Assembly (NCBI RefSeq): GCF_021533215.1
Contig: NZ_JAJNKA010000008.1
Coordinates: forward strand, 1 to 64,000
From: Portibacter lacus
Lineage (GTDB): Bacteria; Bacteroidota; Bacteroidia; Chitinophagales; Saprospiraceae
Direction of reading: 5' to 3'
DNA length: 64,000 nucleotides
The notes under the pieces are model-generated. The model did not search any database. It was not told the origin of the DNA and saw only the letters and a list, made by a program, of their open reading frames with translations. Below are positions 17,097-26,337 of this stretch, piece by piece (the first letter of the stretch is position 1; every line of letters begins with the position of its first letter). The translations under genes were made by a program, and so were the position numbers.

Positions 17097-17657
17097 ATGA
17101 AGGATATTAATATTAGCACGATTGTCAACATATCAATTCTGGAATCAGAGCTTGAATATGAAAAAGCATTGTCAATCTATAAAAAACTAAGATGGATGGT
17201 TAAAGACGATCCTTCTTTAGAACCTAAACGTCAACATATAAAGGAATTAATTCTAAAATATGAAAAGGTAAACTGGAATAACGATGATGCTATTTCAGAA
17301 CGACAAATTGAAGAAAGCGATATTGCCGAAAAATTAATTGAGAAAGAAGAAGAATTTATATATCAACGCAAATTGATAATTAAGAAAAAACTTAAAAAAC
17401 TTGGACTCAATCAACAAGATTTAGGCAAAATATTGGGTCATAGGAAAAATTATATCTCAGAATTAATAAACGGTGTACGACCTTTTTCAAAAAATGATCT
17501 TGTAATTATTCATCGACTTTTAAAAATTAAACTGGATCAACTAATGCCAACATTTATCGAAACTGATATGATCGAAAAGATAAATTCGGTTTTGGATGAA
17601 TTAAATAATGAAAAGCTTAAATTGGATGAGAATGATTTAGTATTATCCAAAGATTAG
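17097..17657 (+). CDS. higA: HigA-like HTH antitoxin
   Basis: 186 residues. The C-terminal half contains an XRE-type helix-turn-helix (KKLKKLGLNQQDLGKILGH, then RKNYISELINGVRPFSKNDLVIIHRLL), with the LNQQDLGKILG and ISELINGVR helices. The N-terminal 100 residues are charged and helical (LESELEYEKALSIYKKL) and are expected to bind HigB. It starts 7 bp after higB and should repress the operon. The stop codon lies only 7 bp before the ACTAAC box of attC-like site C. Confidence 0.85.
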   Translation: MKDINISTIVNISILESELEYEKALSIYKKLRWMVKDDPSLEPKRQHIKELILKYEKVNWNNDDAISERQIEESDIAEKLIEKEEEFIYQRKLIIKKKLKKLGLNQQDLGKILGHRKNYISELINGVRPFSKNDLVIIHRLLKIKLDQLMPTFIETDMIEKINSVLDELNNEKLKLDENDLVLSKD

Positions 17658-17664
17658 AACGCTT

Positions 17665-17729
17665 ACTAACATGCCGCGGTTACATAAACCTTCCTTCGGT
17701 CGGACTCCGGATGCGGCTATCACGTTAGT
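17665..17729 (+). other. attC-like recombination site C (after higBA)
   Basis: 65 bp. The outer boxes ACTAAC (17665-17670) and GTTAGT (17724-17729) are perfect inverted repeats with AAC/GTT triplets. The inner arms GCCGC (17673-17677) and GCGGC (17713-17717) pair, with spacers of 2 and 6 nt. The centre CCTTCCTTCGGTCGGACTC matches the centres of sites A and B. Similarity to site B runs over the whole length. It starts 7 bp after the higA stop, exactly as gene-cassette attC sites follow their ORF. It could instead be an unrelated dispersed repeat or a terminator; a short T-run (17730-17735) follows. Confidence 0.6.
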
Positions 17730-17833
17730 GTTTTTCATTTTTACGGTCAATGTTAAATTACAGTTCCAAGATAAAAATTGACCTACAATGATTAAATGCA
17801 CTCATTCATACTATTCACTACCAATAGGATTCA

Positions 17834-19537
17834 ATGAAATCATCAGCAGTTATTGCCACTTTGCTCATCTTCATTCTGCTTGTATCCTCAAGTCTGAAAG
17901 CTGAAATTATTCGAGTCTCTTCTCAACAAGAATTCAATGACGCGCAAGACAGTGCGGCAATGAATGATTCGATCATATGGGAGTCAGGAAGGTACTTAGA
18001 TATTTATATGGAGATTGAAAAAAACCATCTGTTTATCGGGGCTGAAAACCTAGGAAGAGTAATTTTTACAGGAAATTCAAGAGTGGAAGTGATGGGAGAT
18101 TATGTTACGCTTCAGGGTTTCCAGTTCCTGGATGGTGATATTGGAAGTAAAGATGTGATCAATGTGAGAGGAAGTCATAATATATTTACCCAGCTTAACA
18201 TCAGAGCTTATAAAAGTTATAAATATTTAAGGGTTCGAGAAGAAAGTCAATATTGTGAAATCACTTATTGTAATTTCGAAAATAGACTGAATCTAGATGA
18301 CCAAAATATACTGTCTATTCTGGTGGATGATGTAAATCCTGGCTACCATAAAATACAATATTGTTCCTTTAAGAACTTTGATGGAACAGGTAATGACTTA
18401 GGTATAGAGCCGATCAGAATTGGGGTAAGCACACAAGCTGAATTCATCAGTCGGACCTTAGTCGAGTTCTGTTATTTTACGCAATGCAACGGTGATGGCG
18501 AGCTTATCTCCAGCAAGGCAAGACAGAATATCTATCGATACAATACTTTTGAGAATAATCCTAAAGCGGAATTGGTGCTTCGACATGGTTCGGAATCAAT
18601 CGTTTATGGCAATTTTTTCTTGAACGGAAAAGGTGGTGTAAGGGTAAGAGAAGGTCAAGACCACTTTATCTGCAATAATTACTTTTATAATCTCGATGAT
18701 AGAGCCATTTATCTGCAGAATGAAGATTCAGATCCATTGGATAATATCAATATTGCTTTTAATACCATCGTGGATTGCTCAGAAGTTATACTGGGAGGAG
18801 ATGGCGATAATAAACCGACTAATGTCACGATTTCTAATAATATATTTTCTGATCCGGATGACGAAATATTTGAGGATGAAACTGGAAATGAAAAATGGAT
18901 AGGAAATATTGTTTTTGGGAATCTGGGAATCCAAGTGCCATCAAGTGGGATGACCATTGTTGATCCAGTTCTCGAAGAGAATAATGAAGGTTTTTTTGGT
19001 TTGGGTGAAGGCAGTCCGGCTATTAACGCTGCCCATTCTGGGTATGCATCCTTACCACAATATGAAGGCATGGAAGAGGTCGATACAGAAATATTATTTG
19101 ACTTAATGAGGCAGAATAGACCCGCAGCGATTGAGGAAAAAGACTTGGGAAGTAACGAATATCCTCATGACATTTTGATAAGCCCTATAGCGACCGAGGA
19201 AAATACAGGTCCGAGTTACAATACTTCGATGATTTCAAGTTTAGAAGAAGAAGTAATCATGGATATTGAGCAAATTGAGATCCACCCGAATCCGGTTTCG
19301 AAACAAGTCAACATTACGATCCTTAATCAGCGTAAGATTAATCTTAGGATGGATATTGTCAATTCAGAAGGTAGAATAGTGAAGAGTGTTCCAGCACAGA
19401 TTATTTTACCTGGAAAACATACGATATCGGAAAATTTAGAAGATGTGCCACCTGGGATGTACAGTATTAGAGTAAGTAGCCAAGAACCTAATGATGGACT
19501 TGAAAGCATTCAAACTCTGCAATTTATTAAATCTTAA
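17834..19537 (+). CDS. Secreted PL6-family alginate lyase with T9SS domain
   Basis: 567 residues. The signal peptide is followed by a right-handed parallel beta-helix of the chondroitinase-B/alginate-lyase family 6. The family motif GELISSKARQNIYRYNTF (about 222-240) supplies the catalytic Lys. The following LVLRHGSESIVYGNFF (about 246) supplies the Arg and His, then GGVRVREGQDHFICNNYF. These enzymes cleave alginate by beta-elimination, usually at poly-MG or poly-G. The C-terminus (IEIHPNPVSKQ... from about 475) is a type-A T9SS sorting domain, so the lyase works outside the outer membrane. There is no neighbouring SusCD pair, so it is not part of a classical polysaccharide utilisation locus. 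Confidence 0.85.
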   Translation: MKSSAVIATLLIFILLVSSSLKAEIIRVSSQQEFNDAQDSAAMNDSIIWESGRYLDIYMEIEKNHLFIGAENLGRVIFTGNSRVEVMGDYVTLQGFQFLDGDIGSKDVINVRGSHNIFTQLNIRAYKSYKYLRVREESQYCEITYCNFENRLNLDDQNILSILVDDVNPGYHKIQYCSFKNFDGTGNDLGIEPIRIGVSTQAEFISRTLVEFCYFTQCNGDGELISSKARQNIYRYNTFENNPKAELVLRHGSESIVYGNFFLNGKGGVRVREGQDHFICNNYFYNLDDRAIYLQNEDSDPLDNINIAFNTIVDCSEVILGGDGDNKPTNVTISNNIFSDPDDEIFEDETGNEKWIGNIVFGNLGIQVPSSGMTIVDPVLEENNEGFFGLGEGSPAINAAHSGYASLPQYEGMEEVDTEILFDLMRQNRPAAIEEKDLGSNEYPHDILISPIATEENTGPSYNTSMISSLEEEVIMDIEQIEIHPNPVSKQVNITILNQRKINLRMDIVNSEGRIVKSVPAQIILPGKHTISENLEDVPPGMYSIRVSSQEPNDGLESIQTLQFIKS

Positions 19538-19942
19538 TACACCCTTAAGACGAGTATCGCCTAGAACGACACTTTTTATTTAACGAATGACTGATTCGGT
19601 CTTAATCGTATAATTTTAAAGATATTTTCAAACTTTATTCTTACTTGCAAATTACTGTTTATGAGTGATTTATGTTGTTTGATTCGAGTAAATCAACATT
19701 GACATAGAAAAAAAGTTAACGTCTCGCGAAGGATTTTTAAAAACTGAAGGTCTAAAAGGAAGTTGACAGTCAAATTTGATTTAACAAAGTAAAATCTAGA
19801 GTTAAAAAATAGCTCAAGTCTTAAAAACAATTTTCAAAAACTTATAGACTTTATGAATGCCGTTCGAGGTGTTAATAAGCTTCCATACACATTTTTATGT
19901 TCACTGAGAATGGTGTTCATGGAGTCTAACAAAACATAATAA
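19538..19942. other. Intergenic region without recognised features
   Basis: 405 bp between the alginate lyase and the EF-hand lipoprotein. No open frame, strong hairpin or repeat was found. The promoter of the lipoprotein gene should lie near its end. Confidence 0.5.
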
Positions 19943-20236
19943 ATGAAAAATATCGTAAAAAGAATCGTGTTAGCTTCAGTTCTTTTGACTGCAGTAGCAT
20001 GTGGAACCCAGAAAAATACTTCGAACAATAATGAAAGAGGAGGACCGCCCAATTCATCTCAATTATTAGCTGAAATGGATGCTAATAAATACGGCAAACT
20101 TGCAAAATCAGAAGTAAAGGGTCCGCTTCAAAATGATTTTGCAAAAATTGATAGTAATCACGATGGTTTTATCACTAAAGCAGAATTAGATAAAGCGCCT
20201 AAACCACAGAGAGGACAGGGGCCACGTCAAAACTAA
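19943..20236 (+). CDS. EF-hand lipoprotein
   Basis: 97 residues. The signal ends in a lipobox (VLLTAVAC, Cys20), followed by an asparagine/glycine-rich linker. Two EF-hand loops are visible: DANKYGKLAKSE (about 49-60) and DSNHDGFITKAE (about 73-84). The second has the complete D-x-N-x-D-G-x-I-x-x-x-E calcium pattern; the first lacks a proper third ligand. It is probably a periplasmic or surface calcium-binding lipoprotein. Partner unknown. Confidence 0.8.
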   Translation: MKNIVKRIVLASVLLTAVACGTQKNTSNNNERGGPPNSSQLLAEMDANKYGKLAKSEVKGPLQNDFAKIDSNHDGFITKAELDKAPKPQRGQGPRQN

Positions 20237-20274
20237 CTAGCGGTTGTAAAGGATAACTTAAATAATGATGGATA

Positions 20275-20610
20275 GTGTGCTTTGTATCTTTTGGTTGGTA
20301 CAGGCACTTGATCATGCAAGCCCAAACCGTAACGAGTACTAGTGCTGTTCAACCAACAGTTGAAAAAGCTACGTCTAAGCCGGCCAGCTGTGATCCTGTG
20401 GCCTGTGCTGCTATGGTAACTGCAGGTCTTTGTACTAAGGAAGAAGCTGCCAAGTGTAAAGCTAAGACTGGAACAACTAAAGTTGCATCCGTGAAAATGG
20501 AGCGTTCGGAAGCGAGTGCAGTGACAGTTTCAGAAAGTGAAGCCAGTAGCGCAAAAATTTCATCTTGTGCTAAAACTTGTGCAAAGGCTGCTAAGAAAAG
20601 TAATCCTTAA
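20275..20610 (+). CDS. Cys/Ala/Ser-rich hypothetical protein with damaged N-terminus
   Basis: Up to 111 residues from GTG 20275; the only ATG in frame is 20314 (MQAQTVTSTSAVQ). The mature-looking part has a CDPVACAAMVTAGLCTKEEAAKC motif and a second CAKTCAKAAKKS pair at the C-terminus, with a low-complexity Ser/Ala region between. The MQAQT sequence looks like the end of a signal peptide (cleavage after QA), but the hydrophobic part before it is missing, so the 5' end may be truncated or frameshifted. A strong terminator follows. Confidence 0.5.
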   Translation: MCFVSFGWYRHLIMQAQTVTSTSAVQPTVEKATSKPASCDPVACAAMVTAGLCTKEEAAKCKAKTGTTKVASVKMERSEASAVTVSESEASSAKISSCAKTCAKAAKKSNP

Positions 20611-20636
20611 TTTTGCATTTACTGCAAGTTTAGAGG

Positions 20637-20668
20637 CTGGATGATTAACCGATCATCCAGTTTTTTTT
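20637..20668 (+). terminator. Rho-independent terminator
   Basis: CTGGATGAT (20637-20645) and ATCATCCAG (20652-20660) form a perfect 9-bp stem with a 6-nt loop, followed by eight T (20661-20668). It terminates the EF-hand and Cys-rich gene pair. Confidence 0.9.
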
Positions 20669-20895
20669 GTGATCGCTGGAAATATTTGATCCTAAGATTG
20701 ATCATATTTAGTAACAAACTTTCATTGTAATTTAAGTTGTTATAATTAGCCATCACAATCTTTCAATGCGCATTTAATTTTACATCGATAATGACTATAG
20801 ATCAGACTTCTTAAGTCAGACTTAAACTAGATTTAACTTGCTAATAACATACTGATTTTACATTCGTGGTTTTAATAATATGAAACTAAATTATA

Positions 20896-23800
20896 ATGAA
20901 AACAGTATTTACTTACCTTTTATTTGTCATTTTAATTGCTCCTGGGTTCAGTCAATTGCAGACTGCAGATATAGCATTTACAGGCTTTAATGCTGATGGA
21001 GATGATGATATTGCATTTGTTGCTTTTAGCGATATTCCTGCTAATACAACGATTTATTTTTGTGATTCTGAATGGAATGGAGACTCCTTTGGGGATGATG
21101 AAAATGATGTTATATGGATTTCTGGAGACCAAGATATTCTTGCTGGAACAATTATTCAGATTAATCATCTAGACGGAGAAATTGAAGTTAACCATGGTAG
21201 TGTCAGTGGAGGTACTGGTCTTTCCAAGAATGGTGATGCGCTTTTTGCCTATATCGGCACAGACATTCGTCAACCAAGTACCTTTTTATCTGCGATTTCT
21301 AATATCTCATCTGGATTCGGCGACTTGACTGGAACTGGATTGAAATTAGGATTCACAGCAATTGTTTTAACTGAAACAGCTGATGTAGCAGCATATAGCG
21401 GTCCAAGATCAGGTATCGATGCCAATGGCTATTTTTCATATATCAATGATATGGAAAATTGGGATATTCAGGATACAGATGATGATAATGATCACAATGA
21501 TGCTGTTGCTCCAGATCTTCCTTTCAGTACAGAAGCATTTATATTTTCAGATACAGATGTGACACCTCCTTATGTTTTGGATATTGAGGTGATTTCTTCT
21601 TCAATATTAAATGTATATTTTTCTGAAGCTTTAACTGAAATTTCTGCAACTCATCTAGAAAATTATGTTTTCACTCCAAATATTGGAATTTCAGAGGTCA
21701 TTTATGATGATGAAACCAAGGCTGTTACGATTAGTCATGAAGGCTTATTCAATGGGATTTCAACCGTATTGGAAATATCAAATTTGGAAGATACCAGTGG
21801 CAACAAAATGACTTCAGTCTATACTAGTGAAGGATTTTTCTTAAATACTTCATCTCCGGAATTGCTTATTACGGAGATCATGTACAATGTACCTGTTGAT
21901 TTTGATGATGATGTGGAATTTCTGGAAATTTTAAATAATGGTGATGATGAAGCGCAATTGGGAGGAATAATTGTAAAGGACGAAGGAAACTTTGTATTTA
22001 CTTTTCCAGAAATGATCCTTGCACCAGGAGCTACCGTATTGTTAGCTACCAATAAAGAAGTTGCAGATACATTTTATAATGCGGAATTTATCGATATGGT
22101 TGCTAATTCAGGCAACATGCTAGGAAATGGGGGCGAATTATTGCAGATCATCAATACGAATGATGAAGTTTTATTCGAAGTAGAATACGATGATGCTGAT
22201 CTATGGGATGCATCTGCAGACGGATCAGGACCTTCTCTTGAACTGATTAATCCAGATCTTGAAGCGAATGATGGCAGTAACTGGAAAGCATCCACAACCT
22301 TAGTGAAAAATGTAGATGGTGTGGATATTTTCGCATCGCCAGGAATGTACACACCAGTTGTGGTAGCAACGGTTTCTTTTACAGAACAATTTGTTTCGCA
22401 AAGTGAGAATGGAGGTGTTTTTTTAGTTGATGTTGGACTTACTGATTCCACTGAAGATACAGCACGGGTGAGTGTAACTTTAATTGAAAACCTTACCAAT
22501 GCATCGGTTACTGACTATGTATTCGCAGATACGGTGATTACTTTTTTACCTGAAGGAGATTTAATCCAAACGATAAGTATAACGCTGAATGACAACTCAT
22601 TAGAAGAGATGGATAAGATGATTGTTCTAAGTTTAAGTGATGCTGAAAACTGCCTTTTAGGTGGAAATACTGATTTCGTAGGATATATTCTTGATGATGA
22701 AGAAAGTGCTCCAGTAGGTGCAAACACTTTAGGGATGGAATATGTGGGCAGTTATTTAGTAGATGTAGAGGGAACTGCCGAAATAGTTGCATATGATAGT
22801 TCTTCACAGCGACTATTTGTTTTAAATTCAGAAGCTGTAAAAGTCGAAGTTTTAGATTTTAGTGATCCATTAAATATAACAGAAATCGCTGAATTAGATA
22901 TGTCTAATTATGGTGCAGGCGCTACCAGTGTGGCTGTCCACGACGGTATTGTTGCAGCGACAGTGGAAAATGGGCCTGATGCTGATGGCGTTGTGGTTTT
23001 GTTTGATATAAATGGAATTGAAATCACGAATTTGTTAGTAGGGAATTTACCCGACATGGTGACTTTCACTCCTGCGGGCGATTATATTCTTATTGCCAAT
23101 GAAGGGCAGCCAGCTGATGAATATAGCGTAGACCCTGAAGGAAGTATATCTATGATTGATATTTCCGCAGATATCGAAAACGTTACTCAGGAAGATGTTT
23201 TGAATATTAATTTTAATGCTTTCGATCAAGATTCATTGGCCTTAGTAAATGCTGGTGTTCGTATTTTTGGATTAGGATCTTCTGTTTCTCAGGACTTAGA
23301 ACCTGAATTTATTACCATTTCAGATGATGGTTCATATGCTTGGATAAGTCTACAAGAAAACAATGCCATTGCGGTTCTTAATCTGGAAACTAAAACTATA
23401 GAAAAGTTTTTTCCACTAGGAGCGAAAGACCATTCTCTGCCAGCTAATGTCTTAGACGTTTCTGATGATACAGATGATATTATATTTTCAACCCACCCAG
23501 TAAAAGGACTATTTATGCCAGATGCTATTGCTAATTATACGGTGGATGGTGTTACTTATATTGTAACTGCTAATGAAGGTGATCAGCGCGAGTATGGAGT
23601 TATAGATGAAGACGTTAGCATAGGCGATGGTAGTTATATTCTTGATACTGAAGCTTTCCCACATGCAGAAATTATGAAGAAGGATTATGTGCTTGGACGA
23701 TTAGCAGTTTCACCTTATTCAGGAGATACTGATGGAGATGGAGATTTTGATGAAATATATGTGTTTGGTGGGAGATCATTCAGTATTTGGAATTCAAGTA

Positions 23801-24459
23801 CTGGTGCTCTTGAATACGATAGTGGTAGTGATTTTGAGAAAATTACGGCCAATGATTCTGTATATGGTGAATTATTTAATGCCAGTAATTCGAATAATAA
23901 TTTTAAAAATAGAAGTGACAATAAAGGTCCTGAGCCTGAAGGTGTTACAATTGCAACAATAGGTGAGAAATTTTATGCTTTTATCACCCTAGAAAGAACT
24001 GGTGGTGTGATGGTTTACGATATTACGGATCCAACGGCAGCATTTTTTGAAACCTACATCAATAGCAGGCAATTAGGTGATGACGAGGGAGGCGACCTAG
24101 GTCCAGAGGGTATTATTTATATAACACCAGCGTCTAGTCCGATTGATACGGCAATGGTTGTTGTCGCGAATGAGGTAAGTTCTACAATAAGTATATATTA
24201 CTTGAAGAATGTGAGTAACGAGGTTTCGTCTACGGAAAACTTGGCGAAGCTGAATTTTGATGAACTTCATATTTACCCGAACCCTACTGCGTCTAAGATT
24301 TTCTTCGATCAACCGACTACCTTTACAATTTATGACATGTCAGGTGTCAGAATTATAAATGCAGAAAATAAAGCATTTGTTGATCTTTCAGGAATAGCAA
24401 GTGGCCACTATATTGTGGTAACTAATGATGGAAAGAAGGCCAAGTTAATTATTGAATAA
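20896..24459 (+). CDS. Large T9SS-secreted protein with lamin-tail and choice-of-anchor-I domains
   Basis: 1187 residues. A signal peptide is followed by an N-terminal domain about 20-220 (ADIAFTGFNADGDDDIAFVAFSDIPANTTIYFCDSEWNG) found in many surface proteins. A lamin-tail domain spans about 315-460 (LLITEIMYNVP... DFDDDVEFLEI), then a Calx-beta-like segment about 490-600. A choice-of-anchor-I beta-propeller, related to PhoX-like phosphatases, covers about 615-1100 (LFVLNSEAVKVEVLDFSDP, IANEGQPADEYSVDPEGSIS). The T9SS domain starts at LHIYPNPTAS near 1120. It may be an extracellular phosphatase or adhesin; catalytic residues were not checked. Confidence 0.8.
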   Translation: MKTVFTYLLFVILIAPGFSQLQTADIAFTGFNADGDDDIAFVAFSDIPANTTIYFCDSEWNGDSFGDDENDVIWISGDQDILAGTIIQINHLDGEIEVNHGSVSGGTGLSKNGDALFAYIGTDIRQPSTFLSAISNISSGFGDLTGTGLKLGFTAIVLTETADVAAYSGPRSGIDANGYFSYINDMENWDIQDTDDDNDHNDAVAPDLPFSTEAFIFSDTDVTPPYVLDIEVISSSILNVYFSEALTEISATHLENYVFTPNIGISEVIYDDETKAVTISHEGLFNGISTVLEISNLEDTSGNKMTSVYTSEGFFLNTSSPELLITEIMYNVPVDFDDDVEFLEILNNGDDEAQLGGIIVKDEGNFVFTFPEMILAPGATVLLATNKEVADTFYNAEFIDMVANSGNMLGNGGELLQIINTNDEVLFEVEYDDADLWDASADGSGPSLELINPDLEANDGSNWKASTTLVKNVDGVDIFASPGMYTPVVVATVSFTEQFVSQSENGGVFLVDVGLTDSTEDTARVSVTLIENLTNASVTDYVFADTVITFLPEGDLIQTISITLNDNSLEEMDKMIVLSLSDAENCLLGGNTDFVGYILDDEESAPVGANTLGMEYVGSYLVDVEGTAEIVAYDSSSQRLFVLNSEAVKVEVLDFSDPLNITEIAELDMSNYGAGATSVAVHDGIVAATVENGPDADGVVVLFDINGIEITNLLVGNLPDMVTFTPAGDYILIANEGQPADEYSVDPEGSISMIDISADIENVTQEDVLNINFNAFDQDSLALVNAGVRIFGLGSSVSQDLEPEFITISDDGSYAWISLQENNAIAVLNLETKTIEKFFPLGAKDHSLPANVLDVSDDTDDIIFSTHPVKGLFMPDAIANYTVDGVTYIVTANEGDQREYGVIDEDVSIGDGSYILDTEAFPHAEIMKKDYVLGRLAVSPYSGDTDGDGDFDEIYVFGGRSFSIWNSSTGALEYDSGSDFEKITANDSVYGELFNASNSNNNFKNRSDNKGPEPEGVTIATIGEKFYAFITLERTGGVMVYDITDPTAAFFETYINSRQLGDDEGGDLGPEGIIYITPASSPIDTAMVVVANEVSSTISIYYLKNVSNEVSSTENLAKLNFDELHIYPNPTASKIFFDQPTTFTIYDMSGVRIINAENKAFVDLSGIASGHYIVVTNDGKKAKLIIE

Positions 24460-24483
24460 TTAGTATTTATAACTAGGGTAAGA

Positions 24484-24517
24484 AAGCCATCTCATTACGT
24501 TTTGAGATGGCTTTTTT
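24484..24517. terminator. Rho-independent terminator
   Basis: AAGCCATCTCA (24484-24494) pairs perfectly with TGAGATGGCTT (24503-24513); a T-run to 24517 follows. It ends the 1187-residue T9SS gene. The 278 bp after it show no feature. Confidence 0.9.
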
Positions 24518-24795
24518 ATAGGTCAATGTTTTCAGTCCTCCTCCCCCCATTTGTCCAAACTTCTTAAAATATGTTCGAGAGATTCTCCTCTTTTACTGAG
24601 TTGATATCGATTAGAGAATATTATCCAGAAGATAAACCATTTAAAATGTGGTAGAAGATCTATCCGGAATAGTGTTTGAAATATACATCCATAGTTATGA
24701 GTTAACTTATTCGTAAGGTTCTTATGTAAAGTAGTTGAATTTCAAATAAAATAAGTAATTTGGTATTCTGTCTTTTGTTATTCAAAAATAGAATT

Positions 24796-25488
24796 ATGAA
24801 AAAATCGCTAATTGTTTCTCCAGCTCCAGATTTAAAAAAATCTTTAGATTTCTATAGGCGTTTAAATTTTTTCGAATTCGAATCGGAAGGACGTCAATAT
24901 GTAGCAGATAAGGAATATATTATTGAGCTGGATTCTTCTAAACATGCGAGAGCGGGATTAAAATTTTTCAAGAAGGATTGGCTCGATACAGTGAGGCAAT
25001 TGCGCACATTAACAGAGGTTATTAGAATAGATAATGGCTACTTACTGGCTGATTTTACGGGAATGTGGATCTACCTCGTGGAAAGTATGGAGGGTGTGGG
25101 AATTCCAGTGGTTCTGGAGAAACAATCTGGATTAGGGAGTATTGCTGGCTTGAGTCTAGAGGGAATCTCAATTGCACAGATGAATAAGATATGGAAGATT
25201 TTGGGCTTTGAAAAGACGATGGGAGATGAAACTGCTGGATGGATGTCTATCAAAAATGACGATGGATTTACGATCAGTCTAATGGGAGCGAATGCCTGTC
25301 CACATTTATTTTTTAATCCATCCTTGACTTATTTTAATGGAACTGATAATCTGGATGTCATACAAAATATTAGAACACTGAATATCCCATTTACAGAAGA
25401 AATCACCGCTTTCAATAAGGATGGAATTGTTGATAACGTTATCATCAGAGATCCTGGCGGTTTGGGATACTTTATTTTTAGTGATTAG
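24796..25488 (+). CDS. VOC-family protein with two half-modules
   Basis: 230 residues from ATG 24796 (MKKSLIVSPAPDLKKSLDFYRRLNF), the normal VOC beginning; the longer frame back to TTG 24760 lacks family resemblance. A second VOC-like unit starts about residue 118 (GSIAGLSLEGISIAQMNKIWKILGF) and ends with NVIIRDPGGLGYFIFSD. The usual metal ligands are not obvious in either half (no H at the first-strand position), so it may be a binding protein rather than an enzyme. Confidence 0.7.
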   Translation: MKKSLIVSPAPDLKKSLDFYRRLNFFEFESEGRQYVADKEYIIELDSSKHARAGLKFFKKDWLDTVRQLRTLTEVIRIDNGYLLADFTGMWIYLVESMEGVGIPVVLEKQSGLGSIAGLSLEGISIAQMNKIWKILGFEKTMGDETAGWMSIKNDDGFTISLMGANACPHLFFNPSLTYFNGTDNLDVIQNIRTLNIPFTEEITAFNKDGIVDNVIIRDPGGLGYFIFSD

Positions 25489-25513
25489 TTACGTTAGCCT
25501 ATAAAAAGGCTTT

Positions 25514-26188
25514 TTAATTCAAGACTGTACTTTCGAATGTTTTTATGAATGTATCTCCATATTTGTTTTCGAGAAAATATTGCACTTGCTCACTAGTAAC
25601 GGAAAGTACTTTCTTATCCATCTTTATTGTTGGACAATTTACCAAAAAAGAAATTTTATTAAGCGGAAAGTATAGCATTAACTCCTTAGCGATTCTTAAG
25701 ATGCAACTATAAAGATATGGTTTGATATTTTCTTTTCTCTCCTCAAGGGTTAAAGGTCTTTTTAACAAATCAGCACCGTCTAATTCATAATGGAATTGAG
25801 GAGTAACTTGATCTGGACGGAAATCTAAAATGATTTCAGCTGAATTTTCGGAAAACCTCGATCTGTAATTGTGCCCCATATTCGTAATAATTTCTAAAGG
25901 CTCGAAGTGGTCTAAGATACTATGCATGGCATGGATGTCACCATTATTTGCGTCCTGAAACCAAGTAGAAAAGTATTCATCTGATTTATGAATATTCACT
26001 TCTTCAAGTGTTGTACCGTAGAAATGTAGCGTATTTAAAGTGTGCTGATGTTTTTGAAGTTTTGCAAGATAATCCAGCGCTTTCTCCTTTTTGATGTTGG
26101 CAATTTTTTCTGCCAATTTCTGATCTATAACCGCTTCTGTAATTTTTTTAGTCTGTTCTTGCATTATTTGACTTTTTGTATTGGTCAT
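25514..26188 (-). CDS. Hypothetical cytosolic protein
   Basis: 224 residues on the minus strand, convergent with the VOC gene (26-bp gap). There is no signal peptide. The N-terminus is helical (TKKITEAVIDQKLAEKIANIKKEKALDYLAKL) and the remainder a mixed alpha/beta domain (EIILDFRPDQVTPQFHYELDGADLLKRP). No family recognised. The composition is that of a genuine protein. Confidence 0.6.
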   Translation of the reverse strand: MTNTKSQIMQEQTKKITEAVIDQKLAEKIANIKKEKALDYLAKLQKHQHTLNTLHFYGTTLEEVNIHKSDEYFSTWFQDANNGDIHAMHSILDHFEPLEIITNMGHNYRSRFSENSAEIILDFRPDQVTPQFHYELDGADLLKRPLTLEERKENIKPYLYSCILRIAKELMLYFPLNKISFLVNCPTIKMDKKVLSVTSEQVQYFLENKYGDTFIKTFESTVLN

Positions 26189-26337
26189 TTAAAGTTAGGA
26201 ATAAATATTAAATATCGCGATCTCATATATCTACTAAGCTTATAAATAATAAAAGTACATTAAGGGAAGAATACAATGAAGTAATCCATTTCTTATTCTA
26301 TTTTTATCATTATTATTAAAATTTGATCAAGATCAGC

